Part shown: positions 48,311-57,603 of the stretch, piece by piece
Numbering within the stretch: the stretch's first letter is position 1
Layout: every line of letters starts with the position of its first letter
Program-made: the position numbers and the translations under genes
The notes under the pieces: model-generated
The model's input: the letters and a program-made list of their open reading frames with translations, nothing else
The model's database searches: none
Told to the model about the DNA's origin: nothing
NCBI RefSeq assembly: GCF_039541875.1
Contig: NZ_BAABHB010000006.1
Coordinates: forward strand, 186,001 to 250,000
Direction of reading: 5' to 3'
Source: Nibrella viscosa
Lineage (GTDB): Bacteria; Bacteroidota; Bacteroidia; Cytophagales; Spirosomataceae
Length of the DNA: 64,000 nt

Positions 48311-51300
48311 ATGAACGTACTTTTACCTGCCGTTTTCTTTTTATGGTCAATTGCCGGCTTATCCTATTCGGTAGCTCAAAAAACCCTGCCTGGTAAACTA
48401 GAAGCAGAGAGTTATGATGCTATGTATGGTGTCCAAACAGAAAATACCTCTGATGCTGGTGGGGGGCAGAATGTGGGCTGGATTGATGCGGGTGACTGGA
48501 TGGATTACCAGGTGGTGGTGCCCGCCACCGGAAATTATACCTTTCGGTTTCGGGTTGCCAACAGCTACGGTGATGGTAAAATTGAAGTCCGAAATGCTGG
48601 GGGCGTGGCCCTGGGGCAACTTCCTGTTCCCCGTACGGGCGGGTGGCAAAGCTGGGTTACCATCAGCGCCATTATTCCACTCACTGCCGGAGCGCAAACG
48701 ATTCGGATCTATGCTGTTCAGGGCGACTGGAATTTCAATTGGTTTGAGGTCAGCAGTGCCCGGCCCCTACCCGGTAAGCTGGAGGCCGAAAGCTACGATG
48801 CCATGTCGGGAATCCAGACGGAGGCTACTACCGATGCCGGCGGAGGGCTGAACGTAGGCTGGATCGATGCGGGTGACTGGCTCGATTATAACGTAATTAT
48901 TGCTTCGACAGGAAGTTACCAGCTGAACCTGCGGGTGGCCAACAGTTACGGAAATGGGGTCGTTGAGATCAGAACGGCCACCGGCGCTGTTTTGGGGCAG
49001 GCCAGCATACCCCAGACAGGGGGCTGGCAGAGCTGGACCACCCTTAGTATTCCGGTGACAATCACCGCCGGCTCTCAGGTGTTGCGGGTGTATGCAGTAC
49101 AGGGTGACTGGAACTTCAACTGGCTGGAGCTGGTACCGGTTAAATCCATTCCGGGTAAAATTGAAGCCGAAAACTACGATGCCATGTCGGGTGTTCAGAC
49201 TGAGAATACGGCCGATGCCGGCGGAGGGCAGAATGTGGGCTGGATCGATGACGGCGACTGGATGGACTATAACGTGAGCGTAGCGTCGGCGGGAAATTAC
49301 ACCTTTAAATTCCGGGTAGCCAACAGCTACGGCAACGGTAAAATTCAGATCCGGAATGCAGGGGGGAGTATACTGGGGCAGGTTAGCGTACCGCAAACCG
49401 GGGGCTGGCAAAACTGGACCATCATCAGCACCATTGTCCCGCTGCCCGCCGGCTCTCAGGTGTTGCGCATCTATGCCGAACAGGGGGCCTGGAATTTTAA
49501 CTACTTCGAAGCGTTTGCCGCCAAACCAATCCCCGCCAAACTTGAAGCGGAAGATTACGATGCCATGTTCGGAATCCAGACGGAGACCACCTCAGACGCC
49601 GGCGGGGGGCTCAACGTGGGGCGGATCGACGCCAATGACTGGCTTGACTTCAACGTCAGAACCACCACAGCCGGTACATATACCGTAAACTTCCGGGTAG
49701 CTAACGCCTACGGTAACGGGATCATTCAGCTTCGGGCAGCAAATGGGGCTGTGCTGGGGCAGGTTAGCGTTCCCCAAACCGGAGGCTGGCAGAGCTGGAC
49801 TACTCTTAGCATGGTGGTCAGCCTGCCCGCCGGCGATCAGGTGCTGCGGGTGTTTGCCGTCAATGGCGACTGGAACTTCAACTGGCTGGAGGTAATTGGT
49901 GGCGGAACTCCGCCCCCTTCGCAAACGCAGTCGGTGATCACCTTCGGCGACCTGCCCGCTAAAACGGTGGGTGACCCCGCTTTTGACCTGGTCGCTACCA
50001 GCAATAATACCGCAACCCCAATTTCGTTTACCTCGTCCAATCCGGCTGTTGTATCGGTTTCCAACTCGACCGGAAGCTGGAAGGCTACAGTAGTGGGGGC
50101 GGGACCGGCTACGATTACGGCATCTCAGGCGGGTAATGCGCAGTTTATAACCGCAGAAGCCGTTTCGCGGAGCCTGACGGTGCAGGCAGCTCCGATCAAT
50201 AATCCGCCGGTGGTTTCGTTCGGCGTTAAAATTCCTATCGACCCGAAGCGCTGGTACCAGCTAAACAATGTGAGCAACGGTCTGGATGGCTTATTCGACG
50301 GGCAGACCAATGTGCGGGTTGAAACCGGATGGGGTAAGATACTAAGTAACTTTGATGCGTATTATCCGCTGCTCGACGGCGAGGAAATGACCATCGAAGG
50401 AATTAAATTTTACGATGGAGAAGGCTCCATGCAGGATGCCCCCATGACGGTTTCAGTTATCACAAATCAATGGCAGCGGATTCCTATTGCCACATTTACG
50501 GGGCAGGAATACAATACCTGGGTTGGGCCCTATCCCAATCGCCCTACCACTGGTGACGCCCGGTTCAAGCTGGATACGCCCATATCAGGCGTCCGTTACC
50601 TGGTTATTAATGCATACTGGGGTTATCCCAACGAAATGGAGATTTACGGCTCCTATACGCCATCAAGCCAGACACCTACCCCGGCCCCGGCAAAAGCCAT
50701 CAAGCTGAAAAATATGTTTGGGATCAATGCCTTTGAATGGGACTTTGAAGATGGCCAGAATCCGACGGTTATTAACGAAACCAAGCTTCAGGCCGTAAAA
50801 ACGTTTACGGGTATCCGTCATTACATGGATTGGGAGAAGCTGGAATCCCAGCAAGGGAAATACACCTATAATCCGGTGCATAGCGGAGGCTGGAACTACG
50901 ATATTATTTACGAACGCTGTAAAGCAGAAGGCATTGAAGTGCTGGCCGACCTGAAAACGATTCCCCACTGGATGCAATTGACCTACCCGGAGGCCGAGCG
51001 GGATGCTGAGAACGTACCGGTGCGGTACGGTAAAGACTATTCCGACCCCAATTCCTATATCGAGCAGGCAAAAGTGGCTTTTCAGTACATTGCCCGGTAT
51101 GGTCATAATCCGGCTGTAAACCCGGCCCTGCTGAGCGTAAATAGTGCGCAGCGGTGGACCGGCGATGGCGTGAACACCGTTAAAATTGGCCTGGGCCTGA
51201 TCTCCTATATTGAATGCGACAACGAGCGCGACAAATGGTGGAAAGGCAGAAAAGCCTACCAGACCGCCCGCGAATACGCAGCAAACTTATCAGCTTTTTA

Positions 51301-52507
51301 TGACGGACACAAAAATACAATGGGGCCGGGCGTTGGGGTTAAAAACGCCGACCCGTCGGTGAAAGTCGTGATGGGGGGACTAGCCTCGGCCTATGCCGGT
51401 GCCGACTACCTGAAAGGGATGATTGACTGGTGTAAGGAGTTTCGGGGCTATCGGCCCGACGGCAGAATCAACCTGTGCTGGGATGTTATCAACTACCACC
51501 TCTATACCGATGATGCCAACTCTTCGCAGAGTGGAACCTCAACCAGGGGAGTGGCGCCGGAGGGATCATCTGCCGGCCGGATTGCCAAAGAGTTTATCGA
51601 CGTTGCGCACGCACTGGCCGGCGATATGCCGGTCTGGATTACCGAAACCGGTTATGATGTCAATCAGGGGAGTCCGATCAAAGCCATTCCCATCGGTAAC
51701 AAATCGGCGCTGCAAACCCAGGCCGACTGGATACTGCGGACGGCACTGTTTTATGCCCGTTTGGGGATCGAAAAAGTGTTTCTCTATCAGCTATACGACG
51801 ATAACTTCCTGAGCCCGATCCAGTTTGGCTCGTCGGGCCTGATGAACCCCAACCATACCCGTAAACCGGCTGCCGATTACATTTACCAGGTCAACCAACT
51901 GCTGGGTGAGTACACCTACAGGCAGACACTCCACGCTGATCCGATTGTGGACCGCTACGAGTCGGGCGGAAAATCGGCGTATATACTGGTGGTTCCGGAC
52001 GAAACCGGCCGAACTGCACAGTATACGCTGGATTTAGGCACCGCTACCCAAGCCAAAATCTACACCCCAAAAGCAGGTAGCAACACGATGGAGGTGCAGG
52101 AGGTAAATACGGTACAGGGGAAACTGACACTCACGGTAACCGAAACACCGGTGTTTGTAATTGCGTCGAACCAGACGCCCAACGGAGGGCGAACGGCTGT
52201 GGCTGCTGTCACTGAGTCGCAAGCCACCGAAAACGCCACAACCCCATTGGAGCAGTTGATTCGGGTGTATCCAAATCCTACCACCGATTATGTGTTGATC
52301 GATATTCCGGCCGACCGGGCGGAGGCTTTTGAACTCAGTCTGTTCGATGCCGGATTGGGTAAACAATACCGGCACCTCACGATTCACCCAACCGGAAGCA
52401 AGTCGACGTACAAGCTCGACGTGTCAGCCTTACAGGAGGGCATGTATCTGCTGGAAATAAGGAACGGGTCGGAACGAGTTATTCGTAAAGTTCTGAAAAG
52501 TCGTTGA
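48311..52507 (+). CDS. Secreted multidomain glycoside hydrolase: four CBM6 repeats, Ig-like, clan-A catalytic domain, T9SS type A
   Basis: 1398 residues. Order: signal peptide (to about 24, AQKTLPGK); four CBM6-type carbohydrate-binding repeats of exactly 127 residues (26-533), each with EAExYDAMxGxQTE and NVGxIDxxDWxDxxV; a bacterial Ig-like stretch (about 540-630); a beta-sandwich region (about 640-790); a TIM-barrel domain (about 798-1225); and a type A T9SS sorting domain (about 1318-1398). Candidate catalytic acids are E972 in CDNERDKWW and E1112 in WITETGYD, the clan GH-A strand 4 and 7 positions. I cannot name the GH family. It lies beside an exopolysaccharide cluster, suggesting that it trims or binds that polymer. 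Confidence 0.88.
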   Translation: MNVLLPAVFFLWSIAGLSYSVAQKTLPGKLEAESYDAMYGVQTENTSDAGGGQNVGWIDAGDWMDYQVVVPATGNYTFRFRVANSYGDGKIEVRNAGGVALGQLPVPRTGGWQSWVTISAIIPLTAGAQTIRIYAVQGDWNFNWFEVSSARPLPGKLEAESYDAMSGIQTEATTDAGGGLNVGWIDAGDWLDYNVIIASTGSYQLNLRVANSYGNGVVEIRTATGAVLGQASIPQTGGWQSWTTLSIPVTITAGSQVLRVYAVQGDWNFNWLELVPVKSIPGKIEAENYDAMSGVQTENTADAGGGQNVGWIDDGDWMDYNVSVASAGNYTFKFRVANSYGNGKIQIRNAGGSILGQVSVPQTGGWQNWTIISTIVPLPAGSQVLRIYAEQGAWNFNYFEAFAAKPIPAKLEAEDYDAMFGIQTETTSDAGGGLNVGRIDANDWLDFNVRTTTAGTYTVNFRVANAYGNGIIQLRAANGAVLGQVSVPQTGGWQSWTTLSMVVSLPAGDQVLRVFAVNGDWNFNWLEVIGGGTPPPSQTQSVITFGDLPAKTVGDPAFDLVATSNNTATPISFTSSNPAVVSVSNSTGSWKATVVGAGPATITASQAGNAQFITAEAVSRSLTVQAAPINNPPVVSFGVKIPIDPKRWYQLNNVSNGLDGLFDGQTNVRVETGWGKILSNFDAYYPLLDGEEMTIEGIKFYDGEGSMQDAPMTVSVITNQWQRIPIATFTGQEYNTWVGPYPNRPTTGDARFKLDTPISGVRYLVINAYWGYPNEMEIYGSYTPSSQTPTPAPAKAIKLKNMFGINAFEWDFEDGQNPTVINETKLQAVKTFTGIRHYMDWEKLESQQGKYTYNPVHSGGWNYDIIYERCKAEGIEVLADLKTIPHWMQLTYPEAERDAENVPVRYGKDYSDPNSYIEQAKVAFQYIARYGHNPAVNPALLSVNSAQRWTGDGVNTVKIGLGLISYIECDNERDKWWKGRKAYQTAREYAANLSAFYDGHKNTMGPGVGVKNADPSVKVVMGGLASAYAGADYLKGMIDWCKEFRGYRPDGRINLCWDVINYHLYTDDANSSQSGTSTRGVAPEGSSAGRIAKEFIDVAHALAGDMPVWITETGYDVNQGSPIKAIPIGNKSALQTQADWILRTALFYARLGIEKVFLYQLYDDNFLSPIQFGSSGLMNPNHTRKPAADYIYQVNQLLGEYTYRQTLHADPIVDRYESGGKSAYILVVPDETGRTAQYTLDLGTATQAKIYTPKAGSNTMEVQEVNTVQGKLTLTVTETPVFVIASNQTPNGGRTAVAAVTESQATENATTPLEQLIRVYPNPTTDYVLIDIPADRAEAFELSLFDAGLGKQYRHLTIHPTGSKSTYKLDVSALQEGMYLLEIRNGSERVIRKVLKSR
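48386..49909 (+). repeat. Four tandem 381-bp repeats encoding CBM6 domains
   Basis: Repeat starts at 48386, 48767, 49148 and 49529, each exactly 381 bp with no insertion or deletion. Units 1 and 3 read GGGQNVGWID and units 2 and 4 read GGGLNVG(W/R)ID, which hints at duplication of a two-domain block. Confidence 0.9.
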
Positions 52508-52529
52508 GGCAAAACGTAAGGGTTGAAAC

Positions 52530-52568
52530 AAAACAGGCAGTTCCGGACGGGCTGCCTGTTTTGTTTTA
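52530..52568. terminator. Bidirectional terminator between the glycosidase and the EPS operon
   Basis: AAAACAGGCAG and CTGCCTGTTTT form an 11-bp stem with T-rich sequence on both strands. It ends the glycosidase (+) and the seven-gene operon (-), overlapping the last GT2 stop codon. Confidence 0.85.
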
Positions 52569-53363
52569 GTTGATACGCGCTTTATTGCCGGAAAGATGCA
52601 GGTCGTAATTGTATTTTAGCTGCCGATATACGGTTCTGAGCGCAACAATGAAAGGGTTCCGGCTTTGTTGACGCCAGTTGTTCCGGCTTACCGTGCTGGG
52701 CTCTTCCGGCGGATTCACCTGGTCGAACATGGCCCGGAAGTCGGTCAGGAACAGCCCCCGGCCTTTGTTCTTTATAAAGGACACACACATCAGGTATTCC
52801 GCTTTGTCGGATTTGATTCCTTCCACGTAGCGGCCAAACTTGTCCAGAAAATGGCTCCTCCGAAGGTGGGGGTGGTCGCTGTAATAGTAGATCTTATTGT
52901 AATCGAGGTACCAGGGCTGGTAAAGCATTTCGGAATATCCGTTGGCGTAGGGCCGTAAATACGGATAGGCGAAGTACGCGTAAAAGCGCACAATGTCCAG
53001 ATCGGGCTCCTGCTGCATAAACCTTAGGGCATCGGTAAAATGCCGGGCAAACGCAGCTTTGGGGACGAAGTCTTCCTGAACATATAGGGTATAGGGGGTA
53101 CGTACCGCGACCTGCCCCTTATTGAGGTTGTTGGCCAGGCCTTTGTTTTTGGGGGTCGTTATCAGCCGGAGCGGATAGGTCTCCGCCAGCGCCTGAACCA
53201 CACTCAGGTGTTCGGGCTTGCTGCCGTCATCAGACACCACAATGTCTTCAAATGTACACTGAAGCCGGCTGAATGCGTCCAGTAGCCGCCTGAGCGAACT
53301 GCTTCGGTTGAAATGCGTAATCAGCAGGGTTACCCCCGGAAAATGCGTTGATGTTGGTTCCAT
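52566..53363 (-). CDS. Family 2 glycosyltransferase, paralogue A
   Basis: A 265-residue soluble GT2 protein: N-terminal VTLLITHFNRSSSLRRLL, FEDIVVSDDGSKPEHL with the nucleotide-binding Asp pair, NKGLANNLNKG, and TLYVQEDFVP in the DxD region (reads Q-E-D). Closely similar throughout to the next gene upstream (53388-54173), including PHLRRSHF and NPPEEPSTV, so the pair arose by tandem duplication. Last gene of the EPS operon. Sugar specificity unknown. Confidence 0.88.
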   Translation of the reverse strand: MEPTSTHFPGVTLLITHFNRSSSLRRLLDAFSRLQCTFEDIVVSDDGSKPEHLSVVQALAETYPLRLITTPKNKGLANNLNKGQVAVRTPYTLYVQEDFVPKAAFARHFTDALRFMQQEPDLDIVRFYAYFAYPYLRPYANGYSEMLYQPWYLDYNKIYYYSDHPHLRRSHFLDKFGRYVEGIKSDKAEYLMCVSFIKNKGRGLFLTDFRAMFDQVNPPEEPSTVSRNNWRQQSRNPFIVALRTVYRQLKYNYDLHLSGNKARIN

Positions 53364-53387
53364 TGAGAGTTTAATACGGGAGAATGG

Positions 53388-54173
53388 CTACTCGGTGAGC
53401 GTGGCTAATTCATAGCTGTTTTTGACAAGTCTGATTTTAAGGTAACCCCAGCGCAGCAGCAGAAACAAGGGGTTCCGGCTTTGCCGCCAGTCGCTCCGGC
53501 CGATGGTACTGGGTTCTTCGGGTGGGTTTAGCTGGTCGAACATTTCGCTGAACTGGTTCAGGAAAAGGCCGCGGGCTTTCTTTTTAATGACCGACAGGCA
53601 CATCAGAAACTCGGTTTTGTCGGAATGAATACCCTCTGCATACCGGCCAAACTTGTCCGGAAAATGGCTCCTCCGAAGGTGAGGGTGGTCGCTATAGAGG
53701 TAAAATTTCAGGTGGTCGCTGTACCAAAGCTCTGGTTTGAAGATCATTTCCGAAAATCCCTTGCCGTAAGGTTTCAGGTAGGGGTAGCGGAAGTAGGCAT
53801 AAAAACGCACCAGATCCAGACCTGGGTCCTGCTGCATAAACGCCAGCGCATCCGCAAAATGCCGGGCAAACGACGCTTTAGGCACAAAATCCTCCTGAAT
53901 GTACAGGGTATAGGGGGTTTGCACCGCATCCTGCCCTTTGTTGATATTGTTGCCGAGACCCTTATTGACTGGGGTTGTAATCAGCCGGAATGGGTAGGTT
54001 TGCGCGTATTGCCGGACCAGCGTCAGATGGTCCGGCTTACTGCCGTCGTCCGAAACGACGATGTCTTCAAACGAACAACCGAGCTGCCGGAACGTTTCCA
54101 GTAACCGTTTAAGGGAGCTGCTTCGGTTGTAGTGAGTGACCAGTAGGGTGACACCGGCAAAGTGGTTGTTCAT
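53388..54173 (-). CDS. Family 2 glycosyltransferase, paralogue B
   Basis: 261 residues, same layout as paralogue A: VTLLVTHYNRSSSLKRLL, FEDIVVSDDGSKPDHL, NKGLGNNINKGQ, TLYIQEDFVP. The main divergence is in the middle (acceptor region around 130-160), as expected if the two transfer to different acceptors. 24-nt gap to paralogue A; same operon. Confidence 0.88.
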   Translation of the reverse strand: MNNHFAGVTLLVTHYNRSSSLKRLLETFRQLGCSFEDIVVSDDGSKPDHLTLVRQYAQTYPFRLITTPVNKGLGNNINKGQDAVQTPYTLYIQEDFVPKASFARHFADALAFMQQDPGLDLVRFYAYFRYPYLKPYGKGFSEMIFKPELWYSDHLKFYLYSDHPHLRRSHFPDKFGRYAEGIHSDKTEFLMCLSVIKKKARGLFLNQFSEMFDQLNPPEEPSTIGRSDWRQSRNPLFLLLRWGYLKIRLVKNSYELATLTE

Positions 54174-54210
54174 AGGGTTTACGAGGTATCAGTTGGTATA
54201 ACGTTCTGCC

Positions 54211-55206
54211 TTAGCGAATCAGCAGGACCTGCTTCCTGCTGATAAATTGTTGGGGTGGTCCGGTATTGTCAGCGTGTTCAAAGGTTGCTTTTACGGCGTA
54301 TATACCGCCCTCACAAGGCTGCCCCTGGTAGGTGCCATCCCATTTGTGGTCGAGGGTGTTACTGACAAAAATAACGGTGCCCCAGCGGTTATATATCGTC
54401 AACATATAGGTCGCTATGTCCTGCCCGATAATATCCAGGGCGTCATTGATTCCGTCGTTATTAGGCGTAAACGCATCCGGAATGAAGAGCCGTGGATACC
54501 GGCACTGCCCGCACTGAATTACCTGTAGGTCGTCGAGTACAAAATCATTCCCGCATCCTCCCAGTTCGTTGTTGATAAAGCGGATCAGTACTTCGCCGGT
54601 GTCGGCAGGCACCGAAAAGGTAAACGAAAACGGGTACCAGACCGGTGATTTCGTACGCTGGATCGTCCCGGTACTGAATGTCCGGAGGATGGTCCCATCC
54701 GGCATCACCACCTGAAGGGTCAGGTTGGGATTATGCGGAACCAGGATACCGCAGGTACCGGGGGGCATCTCCAGATTGAGGTTCAGAAGCCAGAACGAAA
54801 ACTCATACGTAGCCGATTGGCATACGGCCGGCAGGGGCTGCGTAAAGATTTCGCCTATGTAGGCTGCGTTCAGTACCAGCATATTACCGTTTATGTCGCC
54901 CGGCGTGTGGTCTTGCGGCACATCATGCCAACTGTTGGTATAACAGGAGCCGCTCACCGCCGGCTGAATGTTGTACTGGCCATCGTTGGGGCAACGATCC
55001 GTCACCAGATCGTAGCGGGTCTGACTGGCCAGCGACGGCCGGTTTGATCCGCTGCCGAACGTTTGGGTGAACACCACCGTGGCTGAACCATTCCGGCAAA
55101 ACTGCCCGGCTGCGATCTGCGTCCACAGCAGCAGGATCAGCATCCGGATCGTTAAAAAGAGGCTGTTGCCTGTGGGTGTGCTGCTGAGATTCTGCCATCT
55201 GAACAT
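54211..55206 (-). CDS. Secreted T9SS type B cargo protein inside the EPS operon
   Basis: 331 residues if started at ATG 55206 (13 nt after the upstream GT2 ends); ATG 55143 (310 residues) is an alternative. Signal peptide region LFLTIRMLILLLWTQIAAGQ, then a jelly-roll-like beta region (about 40-235; EFSFWLLNLNLEMP, SFTFSVPADTGEVLIRFINN) and a C-terminal CHU_C domain (IPDAFTPNNDGINDALDII to QFISRKQVLLIR), the type B T9SS signal. Its place among glycosyltransferases suggests a surface protein that binds the polysaccharide; this is inference. Confidence 0.85.
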   Translation of the reverse strand: MFRWQNLSSTPTGNSLFLTIRMLILLLWTQIAAGQFCRNGSATVVFTQTFGSGSNRPSLASQTRYDLVTDRCPNDGQYNIQPAVSGSCYTNSWHDVPQDHTPGDINGNMLVLNAAYIGEIFTQPLPAVCQSATYEFSFWLLNLNLEMPPGTCGILVPHNPNLTLQVVMPDGTILRTFSTGTIQRTKSPVWYPFSFTFSVPADTGEVLIRFINNELGGCGNDFVLDDLQVIQCGQCRYPRLFIPDAFTPNNDGINDALDIIGQDIATYMLTIYNRWGTVIFVSNTLDHKWDGTYQGQPCEGGIYAVKATFEHADNTGPPQQFISRKQVLLIR

Positions 55207-55219
55207 AGGCAGGCTGCAA

Positions 55220-56119
55220 TTACGGGTTGGTGGTGTCGTCGGTTTTCGGGGTGGTGTAGGCCCCCATCTCCCGGATGGTTTTCCAGACACGATTGGCAAA
55301 GGCTTTTCCCAGGCTACCGTCGGCCATCAGCCGGCGGTCACTGGTCCATACCCGCGCATCCGGATGCGTTACGCGCACCGTCCGGCCTTTTCCCTGCTGC
55401 TGGAGCGATAAGGCCATCCAGCCATCTTCGCACCGGCCCGACGGGGGCGGGGCTATTCCGGCGGCTATCAGTTCGGCTACCGAGCCCTCCCGACCCGAGT
55501 CCAGCAGAAAGCCCCCTACCGCCAGGGCGTCGGTCCGGCGAAACGAAAAGTTAAATCCGTACACATTCAGGTACGCCTTGTGCCGGTTCCGAATGCTGTT
55601 GACCAGATAAGCCGCTTTTTCGTACCCCATCAGCGCCAGCCGCGATGAGGTAGGCCCCGGCAAAAAAGAATACAGCCCGTAGGCACAGCCGACCGCAGGG
55701 TCTCTAAGAGGATTCGTAATAGTCTCTGCCCAACCGGCCGGATACAGGCAGTCGGCATCTGCGTTTGCCTGTATCCGGCCGCGGGCGGCTTCCAGTCCAG
55801 CCTGACGGGCGTTGGCAACGCCGGGCCGGGTTTCCAGGATGGAGCGAACTCCGCAGCGGTCGAGCAGGTCCTGCGTACGGTCTTTTGAGTTATTATTTAC
55901 CACCAGAATTTCAGTGGGTACGCTACCGCGCTGGTCAGCCAGCGAGGAGAGCATATTCAGAATGCTGGCTTCTTCGTTATAGGCCGGTATCACAATAGAA
56001 ATCGCCGGGTTTTCCGGGCTGAACCGGGCCAGGCGTGCCCGGAGATCCACCAGAAGTGGTTCCGGAAGCTTGTCCGGATTGTACGTAAAAAGATGCTTGT
56101 TTAGCCAGTTGGGTAACAT
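55220..56119 (-). CDS. Family 2 glycosyltransferase
   Basis: A 299-residue GT-A glycosyltransferase: ISIVIPAYNEEASILNMLSS, EILVVNNNSKDRT, ANADADCLYP (DxD), GFNFSFRRTDALAVGGF and a CEDGWMALSL acceptor segment. No membrane span. 13-15 nt gaps to both neighbours place it firmly in the operon. Confidence 0.9.
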   Translation of the reverse strand: MLPNWLNKHLFTYNPDKLPEPLLVDLRARLARFSPENPAISIVIPAYNEEASILNMLSSLADQRGSVPTEILVVNNNSKDRTQDLLDRCGVRSILETRPGVANARQAGLEAARGRIQANADADCLYPAGWAETITNPLRDPAVGCAYGLYSFLPGPTSSRLALMGYEKAAYLVNSIRNRHKAYLNVYGFNFSFRRTDALAVGGFLLDSGREGSVAELIAAGIAPPPSGRCEDGWMALSLQQQGKGRTVRVTHPDARVWTSDRRLMADGSLGKAFANRVWKTIREMGAYTTPKTDDTTNP

Positions 56120-56134
56120 CAGTCCATTCTTCAG

Positions 56135-57565
56135 TTAACGGCGAAACGCTTTGATTTCGGCCAGCGACAGTTTATACCTCAGGGTAAGTCCAACAAAGAC
56201 CAGACCGCCCAGGGCAATCTGGACAAAAAGATGGATCGGGCCTTCGTGGCCAAATGCCAGTTTATACAGCGCTATCAGGCCCACCATCAGCAAACAGAAG
56301 GTGAGCGGTTTCAGGATATTCGCAACGAAATCCCTGAAGAAACTGCCAATCAGCGAGTGCGCCATAAAGAAATTGATCACCAGATTGATGATAGTGGCCG
56401 TCAGGAAAGCCAGCGCTATACCAATGACCCCCCAGTATTTACCGAACACAAACAGCAGCGGTATCTTAACCGCCAGCGTAATCAGATTCAGGTAGAAAAG
56501 CAGGTTGGGCTTTCCTTTGGTGAATGCCAGGGTAAACAACGGATGCGCCAGACAACTGAAAAAGCTTTGAAACACGAAAATCTTAATCAGGGGCAGCGTT
56601 GGCTCCCAGCCGGGGCCGTACACCAGCGGTACCAGACCATCGGCGGTGATAAACAGGCCGGCCAGCAGCGGGAGATTCAGGTAGCTGATAAGATCCAGAA
56701 TTTTAATATACGAACGCTTTAGTTCCGACGCATCTTCTTTCATTTTTGCCAGAATCGGATACGCTACCTGTAAAATGATGGGGTTAAGTTTGGTGATGGG
56801 GAAAACGGCCAATTGGTAGGCAACGGTATAATACCCCAGGGGTTTAACGCCCAGTAGTCCTCCGATGATAATATTGTCGGAGTTGCCCTGGATAAAGCCG
56901 AGTAAGCCGTCACCTACGTTATACACCCCAAACCGGATATGCTCTTTAATGAGGCCGAAATTGAAATAAAACTGGGGCGTAAAGAGTTTTCGCCCAAACA
57001 GGATCTGAAGCGCAGTACGAACTGTGTGCATCGCCAACTGCCCGTATATCAGGGAAAATTCGCCGTGACCGTTGTAGGCCAGTGTTATGGCTACGGCAGT
57101 GCCGACCACGGCCCCCGAAATTTCCATGATGGCTATTTGCCTGAACTGCAGCTCCTTCTGCATAAGAAACAGATAGAGCTGCCCGAAATAAATAATCAGA
57201 AAGTATAAGGACGCTAATTTGACAACCGGATCGAGCCGGGGTTCTTTATAATACGCTATAATGAGGGGTGCACTCAGGTAAACGAGCGCAAAAATAAACA
57301 CCCCCATCATCAGGCTCAGGATGTAGAGGCTCGATAATACCTTTTTATCATCTTCCTGTTTGTAGATGATCGAGTTTGAAAAACCAAGGTTGCTGAAGAT
57401 GTAAAAAAAGTTGATGATGAGCGTACTTACGCTGACCAGGCCAAAAGCGGCCGGGTCTAGTATACGCGCCAGAATAGTTACCTGTACAAACTGAAAAATC
57501 GTGGATACGGCCGTGGAAACAGTGATCCACTTGCCTCCGCTGATCGCTTTCTGTGCATTACTCAT
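56135..57565 (-). CDS. Wzx-type polysaccharide flippase (MOP superfamily)
   Basis: A 476-residue membrane protein with about 12-14 spans. The N-terminus AISGGKWITVSTAVSTIFQFVQVTILARILDPAAFGLVSV is typical of WzxC-like exporters. It should flip the lipid-linked repeat unit across the inner membrane for polymerisation. In the operon between the Wzc-like gene and a GT2. Confidence 0.9.
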   Translation of the reverse strand: MSNAQKAISGGKWITVSTAVSTIFQFVQVTILARILDPAAFGLVSVSTLIINFFYIFSNLGFSNSIIYKQEDDKKVLSSLYILSLMMGVFIFALVYLSAPLIIAYYKEPRLDPVVKLASLYFLIIYFGQLYLFLMQKELQFRQIAIMEISGAVVGTAVAITLAYNGHGEFSLIYGQLAMHTVRTALQILFGRKLFTPQFYFNFGLIKEHIRFGVYNVGDGLLGFIQGNSDNIIIGGLLGVKPLGYYTVAYQLAVFPITKLNPIILQVAYPILAKMKEDASELKRSYIKILDLISYLNLPLLAGLFITADGLVPLVYGPGWEPTLPLIKIFVFQSFFSCLAHPLFTLAFTKGKPNLLFYLNLITLAVKIPLLFVFGKYWGVIGIALAFLTATIINLVINFFMAHSLIGSFFRDFVANILKPLTFCLLMVGLIALYKLAFGHEGPIHLFVQIALGGLVFVGLTLRYKLSLAEIKAFRR

Positions 57566-57603
57566 GAAAACAGGCCTGACGTTTAGGTCTACAGATTAGC
57601 TGC

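Noticed and set aside
48386..49909. Regular 381-bp repeats considered as a tandem repeat locus or CRISPR-like array
   Set aside because: They lie in frame and encode CBM6 domains; there are no short repeats with unique spacers.
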